From contig JARWKL010000016.1 of NCBI GenBank assembly GCA_029961685.1, forward strand, positions 13,646,157 to 13,710,156: DNA of 64,000 bases, in the 5' to 3' direction. Below, one piece after another: positions 24,723 to 34,944 of this stretch (position 1 is the stretch's first letter; each line of letters starts with the position of its first letter). The position numbers and the translations under genes were made by a program. The stretch is from Aristolochia californica (lineage: Eukaryota > Streptophyta > Magnoliopsida > Piperales > Aristolochiaceae). Under the pieces are notes generated by a model. That model saw only the letters and a program-made list of their open reading frames with translations, did no database searches and was not told where the DNA came from.

Positions 24723-25135
24723 TGATACCCATGCTGGAGTTCTGAGTTTATTTCCTAAACTCCACTGTGGTGTGTCTTCTCTATGTAGCTTTGAGGTTAT
24801 TTTGTTACCTTAAGACTTCTGCTGATTTGTCTACCTTACACAAAGTTAAGTCGGTGCCATTTATGTCTTCTTGTTTTCTTTTTATGCCAAGCTTGATTTC
24901 TCTTAGGTTCCATATTCTTCCCTTCTTTGAGAAAATTTCCAATGTCAAACAATAAATTTGGTCACTTATCTTGAGTAATAAGACAAGTTTTTATAAGTTT
25001 ATGTTGTTAAAATTATAGTATTTCTTTAGTTTGCCATTTTTTTAATTACTACAGAGCAAGGACTTTCTTCCATAAGTCTTTCTTCCCCTTGTGAATAGGC
25101 AAGTCCAGATCTTGTCTTGTTGTCACACTCCATCA
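24723..25135. other. Unassigned sequence right of E
   Basis: Continuation of the sequence interrupted by E. It is T-rich, with no domain, RNA or repeat recognised. Confidence 0.3.
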
Positions 25136-25560
25136 TCAAAGGTTGAGAGTCAGCTTTGCTGGATATACTATTTTGTTGTCTACCCAAGTTTCTCTAGAAA
25201 TCCTGGAAACGGGGAATCTTCTCTCATTCTCACAAACAACTTTTCCAAGGGCTCGTAGTAGAGCAATCAAAGCAACATTGTAGCTATGATGAGAAAATGA
25301 TCCCTCTTCGGCAAATTTAATGCATCTCTTACATATATCATTGAAATGTTGGACCTTAGAATATGGACAACAACCCTGTTGCAATTCATGCTCGCTCTTA
25401 GCTTTTTTTGTCCACCTCTTCAAAATGTGACTAGCGAGGATCACATATATACAAAATGCTATAAGGATTCCATCCAATGTCTACAAAGAGAGCCTCTAAA
25501 CTCAAACAAGTCCTTTCTTGCAACCAAATCCTTTTTTAAAAAAAGAGTGATGATTTTATT
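25136..25560 (-). pseudogene. FAR1/FRS-like C-terminal fragment
   Basis: FHY3/FAR1-related (FRS) proteins are MULE-derived plant transcription factors with a C-terminal SWIM zinc finger. On the minus strand, FEFRGSLCRHWM at about 25510-25475 resembles the end of a SWIM motif (FEFxGxLCRHxL). After a frame change it continues as ASHILKRWTKKAKS, NDICKRCIKFAEEGSFS and YNVALIALLRALGKVV, which fit the segment after SWIM in FRS proteins (YILKRWTxxAKS, then a helix with IKFAEEGS). The upstream part (transposase core, FAR1 domain) is absent, because element H begins at about 25630. Whether it comes from an FRS gene or a MULE transposase cannot be decided. Confidence 0.6.
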
Positions 25561-25813
25561 CAAGCAAAAAAAAGCAAACACAAAGCTTAAGGAAGTGCTC
25601 CTGTTATGACAAGGGATTGTAGATGAGAATGTTTAATAAAATTCACCACACTGATAGGGGTGAGTGATTTTCATTTATATAGTTATTTACAACGTAATCA
25701 GTGTAACTACAGAAGGATTACAAAAGGATCGATTACACAATGCATGGAAAGATTTGAGCTAAATAAGCTCCTGTAATTAAGGGTCAAATGTCTCCTGTAT
25801 GGAAGGCGGTAGT

Positions 25814-27500
25814 TCAGGGTAGAGAATCCTCAACATCCCCCCACAAGCTAAGCGTCGAATTAGGATAGACGCGTAGCTTGGATTGAAAAAATTGAAAGAG
25901 AGGCCAAGACACACTTTTGGTGAAGATATCAACAACCTGTAAGTGAGAGGGCACATACTGTGTACAAAGTTTGCCACCAACAACAAGTTCATGAAGAAAG
26001 TGAATGTCTAACTCAACGTGCTTCGTCCACTTGTGAGAAGCAGGATTGGAGCTCAAAAAAATCGCACTTTTGTTGTCGCATAATAGAAGAGGCCGCTGTG
26101 GAAGAGAAATTTTGAGGTCACGAAGAAGATGTGTGAGCCAAAGAAGTTCGGCGGCAGTGAGAGCTAGGGCATGATACTCAAACTCACAGCTGGAACGAGA
26201 AACGGTAGGTTGCTTCTTTGCACTCCAGGAAATCAAGTTGTCACCAAGGTAAATGGAGTAACCAGAGGTAGAGCGTCGAGTGTCAGGGCATCCTACCTAG
26301 TTGGCATCAGAGTAAGCAACTAAAGAACCAGGAGCAGCGGATGGACGGAAAGAGAGGCCAAAATACAGGGTACCCTTAACATAGCGAAGAATGCGCTTAA
26401 CAACAAGAAAGTGGTCTTCAGTGGGAGAGTGTAGAAACTGACTGACAGAGTGGACAACATGAGCAATATCGAGACGTGTGATGGTCAAATACTGAAGAGC
26501 ACCAACAAGAGATAGGTAAAGAGTAGAATCCGAAAACAACTAACCATCAGAAGATAGATACTGAGAAACAACCATAGGAGTGTGAATAGGCTTGCTATCA
26601 TGTAACTGAGCATGAGAGAGGATGTCACACACATATTTCAGCTGATTGAGAAAAATACCATCATTGGTGGGTCTAGCTTCAAGACCAAGGAAGTAACTGA
26701 AAGAGCCTAAATCCTTAGTAGCAAACTCAGAGTGAAGCTTACAATTAAAGCTATCAAGAAGAGAGGAGTTGTTTCCCTTAATAATAAAATCGTCAACATA
26801 TAGGACCAAATAAATAATGTCAGAGTGCTGGTGAAAGACAAAGAGCAATGTGTCTGCACAGCTACAATAAAAACCAATGTGAAGGAGGAAGGAGCTAAAC
26901 CGTTGAAACTAGGCATGGGGTGCTTGTTTGAGACCATAGAGAGTTTTTTTTGTAGATGACAAACATGATTAGGAAAGCAAGGATCGATGTACCCAATAGG
27001 TTGTTCCATATAGACTTGTTCAGTAAGATGATCATTGAGGAAGGCATTCTTGACATCCAATTGATGGAGTGGCCATCGGTTGATCACAGCAAGAGATAGG
27101 ACAACACAGACATTGGTAGCTTTGATGACAAGGCTAAAAGTGTCCATGTAGTCAAGACCAGGTACCTGTGTATAGCCCTTGGCAATGAGATAAGCTTTGA
27201 GACATTCAATAGATCCATCGGGCAAATATTTGATCTAAAACACCCATTTGGAATATTGGTGTGAGTAGGTCGAGGGACCAAAATCCAGATATGATTATTT
27301 AGCAGAGCTTGAACTTCTTCATCCATGGCGATGAACCAAGCAGGATTCTTAGTAGCAGATTTGAACCCTTTAGGCTCAGTGGATGTCAGAAGAGTAGAGA
27401 GAATCCCCGATGATCCGAAGAAGGCAAGATTGGACGAGTGGCTAGGTTTGAAAATACAAGTCTTGGCTTGTGTGAGCATAGGATGAGAACTCATCGGAAT
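25814..27500 (-). pseudogene. RT and RNase H of element H
   Basis: On the minus strand RT begins near 27.4 kb with KNPAWFIAMDEEVQALLNN, then AYLIAKGYTQVPGLDYMDTF (usual RLVAKG...DYxETF), HQLDVKNAFLNDHLTEQVYM, and the catalytic LVLYVDDFIIKGNN near 26.8 kb. RNase H is an almost clean 140-codon stretch (26236-25814) with SWSAKKQPTVSRSSCEFEY, LLCDNKSAIFLSSNPASH and a C-terminus reaching into the PPT. Stops and frameshifts at about 26.5, 26.9 and 27.25 kb break the domain. The YVDD box is intact. Confidence 0.88.
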
Positions 27501-27599
27501 GGTAACAACAGGACCAGCAGGGAGCGGTGCAGTGCTCCCAATAGAAAGTGGGCAGGGATCTGAGTGCTATAGAGGTAGACCTGCAAGAGAATTAGCGGC

Positions 27600-28470
27600 C
27601 TACAAAGACTCATCCACAGGATCAATACAAAGTACACACGGACGGGATTCAGATTGAGCAATGTGTCGGGAATGGGGGTCAGGGAAAGATTGGGGCATGG
27701 CAGTATGAGAAAGACTTGGTTCTAGAAAATTTGAAAATTGGAGAGAGGATAGTGGTTGAGCCTGGGAGTAGCTAGGGAGGGAAAGTAGTCTCATCAAACT
27801 CAGCATGTCGAGTGATATATAGCCTAGAGGTGGTGGGATCAAGACAACAAAACCCTTTATAAGAGTTGTATCCCATAAAAAGACAAGGAAAACTACTAGG
27901 GGAAATTTTATTAGGCATATAATCACGTACACATGGATAAACAAGACAACCAAATGGATGAATTTTTTTATAATTTGGAGAGAGACCATAGAGAAGCTCA
28001 AAAGGGCACTTACTTCTGAGAACTGGTGTGGGCAAGCGGTTGATGATGTAAGTTGCAGTGCTAAAAGCATCAACCCAAAAGCGAGGAGAAATGTGGGAAT
28101 GAAAAAGCAAGGCCAAACCAGTTCCAGTCACATGACAGTGTTTTTCGTTCGCCGCGACCGTTTTGGGTAGGAGTATATGGATAAGATAGTTGATGATGAA
28201 TGCTAGAGGTACGAATGTGATTTTTAGAACAATTGCTAGTAAATTCTGCACCACCGTCACTTTGAAATTTTTTTATACGAGCAAAATGTTGTTTTTCCTC
28301 AAATTTTTGAAATTGGATAAATGTATCATAGAAGTCAGATTTCAATTTCAATGGATAAAGCCAAGTGAAACGAGAATAATCATCAATAAACAAAATATAG
28401 TAAACAAAAACCAAATTGGATGTTATTGGTGAAGGACCCATATATCGCAATGAATAAGATCTAACACATG
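27600..28470 (-). pseudogene. Integrase of element H
   Basis: Minus-strand integrase core with THVLDLIHCDIWG (first Asp), LFIDDYSRFTWLYPLK, KFQSDGGAEFTS (second Asp) and HHQLSYPYTPTQNGRGERK (Glu as ERK), followed by AFSTATYIINRLPTPVLRSK and FGCLVYPCVRDYMPNK. A frameshift near 28.1 kb separates core and C-terminal part. The domain's first residues lie beyond the solo LTR at 28867 and above. Confidence 0.85.
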
Positions 28471-28861
28471 TGTAGAAGTTAGGACCCCATGAGAATGACT
28501 CTAGGTTAACGTGGAAGAAGAAGGAGAGAAGACAGAGAAGAGGGAGAAAGAAGAAGGAAGTTAGAGAGGAGAGTTTGGATTAAGGGAAGGAGAGAATGAG
28601 TCAAGGGAAAAGAGAGGGTAGCTGGACGTTTTTCCAAAGAGAGGAAAAGGGTTGAATGCCTTACCTCTTAGCCAATGCTCTTATTTATAGTGTTACAAAT
28701 CCCTTTGGATTACAACTCAATAGATTAAAAGACATACTAAGACAATGTATTTACATCTTCATGTCATTCTTATGGAACATACCATAAATAACCACTTTAC
28801 CACTCCTTTGACGTGTGGGCTTCTAGCCTTGAGTTTGTGGGCTTGAGCCCATCTTCCAACA
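28471..28861 (-). repeat. Solo LTR inserted in H integrase
   Basis: 391 bp bounded by TGTAGAAG and CCAACA on the + strand, with a perfect TSD of acatg at 28466-28470 and 28862-28866. Read on the minus strand it starts TGTTGGAAGATGGGCTCAAG, resembling the LTR of element A (gggatcaagcccacac). There is no internal sequence, so it is a product of LTR-LTR recombination. Confidence 0.9.
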
Positions 28862-28866
28862 ACATG

Positions 28867-30085
28867 AGACGACCTTTTTTTATTACGAGAATAATGCAAA
28901 CGATGACTTTTAGAAAGTTGGCATGTATCACATAATTATGGACATGGAAATAAGGAAGTAAGATAAATTTGTTCATTTTTATTTAATAAAGAAATAAAAA
29001 AATGATGCACATGTCTTAGACGAGCATGCCATAAATTATACGAATCATGAAGAGATTTATTTTTCAGGAAAAAAATAAAAGCAAAATTTCCATGCTCTAA
29101 CACATATAAGCCTCCATCATGTTTACCGGTTACCACCACCTTTCCCGTTTGGCGATTCTGAACAGTGAAAAAATCATTAGTAAACATAACGGATAAAGGA
29201 AAATCATTCGTTAATTTACTAATAGACAAAAGTTTTTTAGTTAGATGGGGAACAACCAAAACATCTAACAATTTAAGATCTAGGGAAGGGGAAAGTTGAC
29301 CAGTATGGGTAATAGGTAGGGACGCACCATTCCCTACAATCACACAATCCTTACCCGTATAGGTGACAGAGTGATCCAAAGAGGAGTGGGCTGGAGTCAT
29401 GTGGGCCGAAGCACCTGTATCAGGAACCAGTCGTATGGTTCATTTTCGGACATTGACCACGAAGAGGCAAACACTTTTGCAAGGTGCGCAGAGGTGTCTT
29501 GCCGAGCATAGCACTGACGACACCGATCAGCATAATGGACTGCTAGGCGGCAGATCTGGCAGCACGGTGGACGGCGATTGTGGTTGGAGTTGGAACGACC
29601 CTGGCCGTGACTGGAATTGCCGCTTTGGTTGTGGCTGGAGTGGCTGCTCTTGCCGTGACTGGAGTGGCTTCCATGTCCATTTCCACGGTCACGTTTTTGG
29701 CGAGAAGGGCCTCCGAAACAATGAGAGGAGGCCCGATTTGTAGTGAATGCAGCAGTTGAGGTCGCCAGAGGCTCAAGAGATTTTTGAAAAAGAATCTGCT
29801 CTCGACACAAAGTGAGAGAAGTAGGGGAGGGGAGTTTGTGCCATTTGAGCAGAGGAGAAGCTGGAGAAATCGGGGCCGAGACCACGAAGGTACCAGTGGC
29901 CTTTGTCGGTTCCATCAAAGGGACGACCGATGGCATGGAGTTGACCACACAACACCTTGAAGGTACAAGTGTAGGCAGTGATCGAGCGAGTGCCGCTTTT
30001 CATCAATTGAAGATCATCTTCGAGGCGAATTTCATGGGCTTGAGAATGGTGGCTGAAGGTGTTCTCTAGGGCGATCCATACCTCA
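28867..30085 (-). pseudogene. gag, protease and GAG-pre-integrase of H
   Basis: The minus strand starts inside gag near 30081 (WIALENTFSHHSQAHEIRLE, then KSGTRSITAYTCTFKVLC and HWYLRGLGPDFSSF). A Ser/Gly/His-rich linker (29.55-29.75 kb) is followed by the zinc-knuckle position (CCQICRLAVHYADRC), which retains the Cys/His spacing. Protease remains as SSLDHSVTYTGKDCVIVGNG, where the DTGA core is lost. GAG-pre-integrase ends with YNLWHARLRHVHHF. The N-terminal ~60 residues of gag are deleted at the LTR junction. Confidence 0.8.
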
Positions 30086-30228
30086 GTGTAATCAGTGTAA
30101 TTACAGAAGGATTACAGAATGATCGATTACATAATGAATGGAAATATTTGAGCTAAATAAGCTCCTATAATTGAGGGTCAAATGTCTCCTATATGGAAGG
30201 CGGTAGATCAGGGCATAGAATCCTCAAT
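30086..30228 (-). repeat. Truncated 5' LTR of H
   Basis: 143 bp aligned with the right two thirds of 25630-25835. The missing part is the promoter-distal end that would adjoin the PBS. Confidence 0.8.
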
Positions 30229-31075
30229 AGTAGGGAGGCCCCTAATTCGACACAAAGGTACGCAACTGAATTAGTTGGTTGGGGAACATGAAACCAAATA
30301 CAAGAAAAGAAATATACAATGTCAAAAATCTGAAGTAAAACATCCCAATGTCTCCATGGAGGGTCTGAATGGGAAGAGCACCACCCGATGACAACTTTGG
30401 AGCCTCCTTAAATGAAGAGGGGGTTGCTAAAGCGATCATGGTAGATGGTGAGGCCATGCAAGAGCGCGAAGAGCTCGACAAAGGTAGATTTTGAAACACC
30501 AAGGGGGTGGTCGGAGTAGGAGATAAGGGTGTGTCCATCAGCATCATGAATCATTCCTTCATAGCCCGCTAGACCAGGGCATCCAAGGGCGTTACCTTCA
30601 AAGTTGAGTTTGAGAGTCCCATGGGGGAGAGGCTTGGGCTAACCATCACAGGAGGTTGAGAGGGGGCAAACATCTGAGCAGCCGCATGCCAATTGGTGTG
30701 GAGGGGAATGCTCAAGAGATTGCTAAATTCCTTTCTGGTGTGGAGCTATGTAGAAATGAGGTCAGTAGGTTGGCAAGCAACTTCATTAGTTGAGCTAAAC
30801 TTGCAGTTGAAGTGGTGGTTGTTTCTCTCCTTCCAAAGGCACCAGGGGATGAGAGCAATATAGGTTGAAAGGATGAGTTTTCCATTCTTAGGCTGTCAGA
30901 ACCCAAGAGATAAGAGACAAACATGTGACAAGTCTCGCGGGTGGTCATAACTAAATCTCCATCCTATCAAGGAGAGTGGTCTAGACGTGCTAGGGAAAGG
31001 AGAAATTCAACAAGAGGTGGTTGACGGTCTCATCTACAAGGTTAAAAAAGGGACACAAAGAGGTGGGAACAAAAT

Positions 31076-32520
31076 TTTCCCACTGGTGAAGTTTGTTAGT
31101 AGTGAGGATCTGATTGAGGCTAGCAGTCTAGAGAAAGAATTTGATTTTGTAAGGCACCATGATTGTCAAGCAATAGCGGCCTCGCGATCACTGTGATAGC
31201 AAGTCCACCCAATAATGTGGTAGTAAGCTGAGGAAGCAGAGAAACTAGCTGTTATGCACATAATAAAATTTTAATTTTAATTTTTTCTTTAATTTACTTT
31301 ATTTATTTTAGTTTTTTGCCACAGGGGTATTTTTGGAATATTTTATTTATAGGGGTATTTTTGTAATATTTTATCTTAAACCCTAACAGGGTGAACCCTA
31401 TTTAAGGGATAAGATTAATGAGAAATTCAAGAATTGATTTTAGGTTAATTTTAGGTTAAATAGCTTGAAGCTCTCCTTGACGAGTTCTAGGGTTTTCAAG
31501 CTTCCCTTTGGCTTGATCTTCGTCTTCCTCTCTATGTCTCCCTACAATTCCACATGGTCTCCCTACAATAACCCATGGTAGATCTGGGACCGTTACGAAT
31601 CCTTGTGTCAGATCCGGGACCATAACAACTGGTAACAGAACGGGAAAACAATGAGCCACTCTATATCCCCAGAAGAATGGATGGCGATGCACAGAGAAAT
31701 ATCCCTAAGAATACGGAAATGGCGTGCAACTTCCGAAAAAAATTTCTTGCAAGGAAGCAAATGGTTGCCCGAGAAAAGGTCATACAACCTCAAATCTCCA
31801 ATCACGACATATGCGCAGAAGAGGCAGATGCTGTTTTAGACGAGCAGAAAGGCCAAGGGCCGAGAAATTCCAATATTTTTGACCAGAAAGTCCAGCGACG
31901 GGACAGACAAAATGAGTTCCCCGATCATGGAAATCAGATGACAGGGACCTTGTACATCAGCAATCGAAGACCGTTACGAATCCTTGTGTTAGATCCGGGA
32001 CCATAACACTACCATTGTCCTCTGGGAGCCAAATCATCCTATCTTGCATGTGGGTCTATATGGTAACAAAGTTGATGCCATCAACCAAGCCACAAGAATT
32101 CTCAACATCATCAAGCCCTCCTCGTAGATGGAGGTCCAGAGACCCCAAGCCCCAAGCCTCAGCCACCGTTAGCTCACGCCGCTAAAGGTTGTCAGCAATG
32201 AGGATCCAATTGAGGCAAACATTTCAGATAAAGAACTTGATTTTGTAGGGCACCATGAGGTGCCAAGCAATAGAGGCCTCATGATCATTGCAAGAGCAAG
32301 TCCACCCCATAATGTTGTGGTAAGCCAAGGAAACAGAGAAACAACCATAGTCCTTCGGGAGCCAAATCATCCTATCTTGTAAGTGGGTCCGTATGGTAAC
32401 ATTGTTAATGCTATCAACCAGGTTGCAAGCATCCACAACCTTAGCATCACGAAGCCCTCTATGTAGATGGAGGTCTCAAGACCCTGAGCCCCAGGCCTCA
32501 GCCACCGTCAAGTCATACCG
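31076..32520. repeat. ~337-bp tandem duplication in the LINE, split by C'
   Basis: The segment starting 'gtgaggatctgattgagg' at ~31104 recurs as 'atgaggatccaattgagg' at ~32201. Subtracting C' (759 bp plus the 5-bp TSD) gives a period of about 335-340 bp. Both copies include 'gggagccaaatcatcctatc' and 'gtagatggaggtc'. Divergence is substantial, so the duplication is old. Confidence 0.7.
31250..32008 (+). mobile_element. C-family element C', internally deleted
   Basis: The 5' LTR, 31250-31627, starts TGTTATGCAC and ends GGACCATAACA, and is followed by a PBS-like site (tggtaacagaac, 31630-31641). A ~330-bp interior follows, with a short frame (MSHSISPEEWMAMHREISLR) matching the start of the element C interior. 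Only the last ~41 bp of the 3' LTR remain (31968-32008). Flanks ctagc (31245-31249) and ctacc (32009-32013) match at 4 of 5 positions. It lacks both pol and the captured gene segment seen in C. Confidence 0.8.
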
Positions 32521-32647
32521 AGTCGTCAACTAAACAAGAGACTAGAAAGAATCAGTAAGGGGGCTTACACCACTCCACCACTGAGACCAAAAATTTAGAT
32601 TGGAGATGTTTTCAATATTGAAATGGATAGCTGAACAGAAAGTTAGG

Positions 32648-32958
32648 AGGAGGAGAAATATGGATTGCCAAATTGAGGATAAGTGCAGCTGTCTACCATC
32701 CAAAATACATTTAGATCAATTGCACAAGAGCTTCGCAAGGACCATGGTTTTCCAAATAGTAGCTGCAAGTTTCTACAACCACTTAAGGAGGAGACTCGAG
32801 GAGAAATATTGATTGCCAAATCGGGGATAAGTACCACTGTCCATCATCCATAATCCATTTAGATCCATTGTTCAAGAGTTTCGCAAGGACCATGGGTTTC
32901 CAAGTAGTAGCTGGATCAAAATTGAGTTTTCACAACCATTTAAGAAGGAGAGCCTAAC
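32648..32958. repeat. ~151-bp tandem duplication in the LINE
   Basis: 'gaggagaaatatggattgcc' near 32648 recurs near 32799 ('gaggagaaatattgattgcc'). The following 'atttagatc..tt..caagag' and 'ttcgcaaggaccatgg' recur at the same spacing. Confidence 0.75.
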
Positions 32959-33888
32959 CCATGTCCTTTAAGTGGCGGATTCCAAGTCCACCAAGCTGCT
33001 TGGGGGTGGAAACATCCTTGCATCAAACAAGATGGTATTTGAAGTTATTGTTGCCCCCTCCAAAGGAACCTCCTTTTGATGCCCTCAATACGGTGACAAA
33101 TAGAAACAAGACAAGGCACAAAAGAAAGGAAATAATTGGGAAGTCCAGCAATGCATGAGTTGAGAAGAATAAGTCAGCCATCTTTTGATAGTAATCACCC
33201 CCACTAAGTGGAGAAATGTCTTTCAATACATTCAATGAACGGTGCCCATAGGTCCCCTTGTGGACTATTGTCAACCAACGAAAGCCCAAGATAGGTGGAA
33301 GGGAGAGTGACCATGGTACACCCCAAAGAAGTGACCATACTTTGAAGAAGCTCAAAATCAATGTGGTAGCCAAGAATGGTAGTTTTGTTCTAGTTGACTT
33401 TTTGACCAGATGTGAGCTCAAAGCGAGCAATGAGAACCTTGATCCTCAAAACTTGATAAAGGGTGCCTTCACCAAAACAAATAGTGTCATTGAAAAACTA
33501 CCATAAGGGGATATTATGAGGATGGTTTAGAGATGTTTTTATGCATGTCTTCATCTTATAAGGTTGTGGGAATATTTGCATCTTGGATTAGAAGAAGTTA
33601 TCAAGGCAGTTTTTTGTCGGCTTGAAAATTTTATTGATTGAGACTAGTTTATGTTGAAATTTTTGCATAAAGAGTTATAAATCTATCGGAACGAGATTCC
33701 CTGATAAAGAAGAATGGTATTGAGCCTTTCATGAGTGACAATTCAAAAAATTTCAGAAATATGATCTTTTAGCTTTTATGCTAAAGTCTCTCCATTAACC
33801 AATTTGGTTAAAAACCTATACTTGGGTATTTTTAACTAGTAGTTGATTGGAGAATTTTTTTAAAGTGAATTGCCTATTATGGCTGAAG

Positions 33889-34450
33889 AATACATGGGTT
33901 ACAAGAGTGATATTCTCAAGATTACTATTGTACCATTGTGAGGGGTATCGAATTTTATGAGCTAATCCACATCGGTTGGCTGATTTCTTATAACAAAAGA
34001 CCTCCTTGGTCACCTCCAATAATGTTATTCATCTTGACAAAGCTAAAGAAATTTGGGAGACATTTACTAAGCTGTATTCTAGCTCCGATAACTTACACAG
34101 GCCATACGATATTCTCCAAAAAATGCTTACCACTAAACAAGGAGAGACAATATCCATGAATATTTAGCTCGGTTTAGAGGTCTTCTTCAAGAGTGGAAAA
34201 TTGTCCAGCCTACCTCCACGTATATCTCTGTCCAAAACAAACAAAAAGAAGCCTTAGTCATGACCATATTCCTTGCTAACATCAAACTGTATCTTGAAGT
34301 TGCTAAGAGTCAACTTCTTAACTCTTCCGCGGTTCCCACCTTTGATGATATATGTTCTACACTTCTCCGTATTCCAAACGCCTCTTCCTCTAAACGCCTT
34401 TGATGATATATGACCATCATCTAACCAAGGCCAAGGATGAGGCAGAATAT
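33889..34450 (+). pseudogene. Copia gag of I, first part
   Basis: Starts MAEEYMGYKSDILKIT and keeps EYLARFRGLLQEWKIVQP, QKEALVMTIFLANIKLYLEV and VPTFDDICSTLLRIPN, paralleling the A gag (SDILRITTIPL, EFLAQF, QEALTVAICLMNIKPYF, FDEISATLLQIPD). Several frameshifts and stops occur between 33.94 and 34.16 kb. Confidence 0.8.
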
Positions 34451-34451
34451 T

Positions 34452-34930
34452 GAGCACCTAGCCAATACTACCCAAAAGAGTGGCTTGGTAGGTAGCGAAA
34501 AGCCAAGTACTTAATACAGGACCACAACATCACACCCGTCCTTAAGAGCCGATGACGAGGGACCTAGCCTAACCGAAAAACCCTGCATTTCGGGGTTCGC
34601 AATCACCCACGTCCATTGGGAATCGAACTCGGGACATAGTGCTAGTTCTGATACCAAAATGTTGTGGTCTCTGACCATGGATCGTGTGATTCGACAAAGG
34701 GAGAGATCTTCTTGCAACTCGGGGGCAGAACTAGGACGCCTTGATCTACCAGACCGACCTATGGTGACAAATTGAGATAGAAAACGGAATGGAATGAAAA
34801 CGGGATGGATGAACTGAGGAATTGAATGGAGAAAGGAAGTCAGACTCGTCAAAGGGAGACCTGAACCTTGGTTTCCTCAAGGAGAACGCCGACCCTAGGT
34901 TCCATGAAGGAGAACGCTGATCCTTGTTGT
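34452..34930. mobile_element. Insert in I gag with 11-bp inverted repeats
   Basis: This interrupts the gag-homologous sequence. Within it, GACCACAACAT (34520-34530) and ATGTTGTGGTC (34659-34669) form a perfect inverted repeat around a 128-base core. On the minus strand the core carries tggtatcagaac, identical to an iMet primer site, and then 'gagttcgattccc', a B-box-like motif. The arrangement resembles a TRIM remnant, but a second LTR could not be shown. Confidence 0.45.
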
Positions 34931-34944
34931 CGTAAATTCGATTA

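Larger units (their letters stand above)
25630..30228 (-). mobile_element. Copia retrotransposon H, truncated at its 5' end
   Basis: Minus-strand element. The 3' LTR is at about 25630-25835, ending TCCTCAACA on the + strand and followed by a PPT complement (tccccccacaag). The 5' LTR fragment, 30086-30228, shares 'gtaatcagtgtaa', 'ttgagctaaataagctcct' and 'agggtcaaatgtctcct' with it. The fragment joins gag directly near 30086, so the inner end of the LTR, the PBS and the gag start are missing. The order gag, PR, IN, RT, RH on the minus strand is Copia. A solo LTR (28471-28861) is inserted at the integrase start. No TSD was found, which fits the truncation. Confidence 0.85.
30235..33505 (-). 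mobile_element. LINE (L1-type) fragment
   Basis: Minus-strand relic of a plant non-LTR retrotransposon. It starts at the RT active-site region (FFNDTICFGEGTLYQVL in place of FADDT, about 33.5 kb), followed by ARFELTSGQKVN and a YLGL-like box. Next are the post-RT segment (YYQKMADLFFSTHALLDFPI, GGGNNNFKYHLV), the zf-RVT region (HLQDRMIWLPKDYGCFSVSL, PWCLWKERNNHHFN) and an RNase H end (FEGNALGCPGLAGYEGMIHD). EN, ORF1 and the RT palm start are absent. Stops and frameshifts are frequent. Element C' (31250-32008) is inserted in the zf-RVT region. Two tandem duplications (~337 and ~151 bp) lie inside. Confidence 0.8.

Noticed and set aside
29399..29743. Gly/Trp/Cys-rich plus-strand frame
   Set aside because: Antisense of the His/Ser-rich gag linker of element H. 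Composition is explained by the opposite strand.
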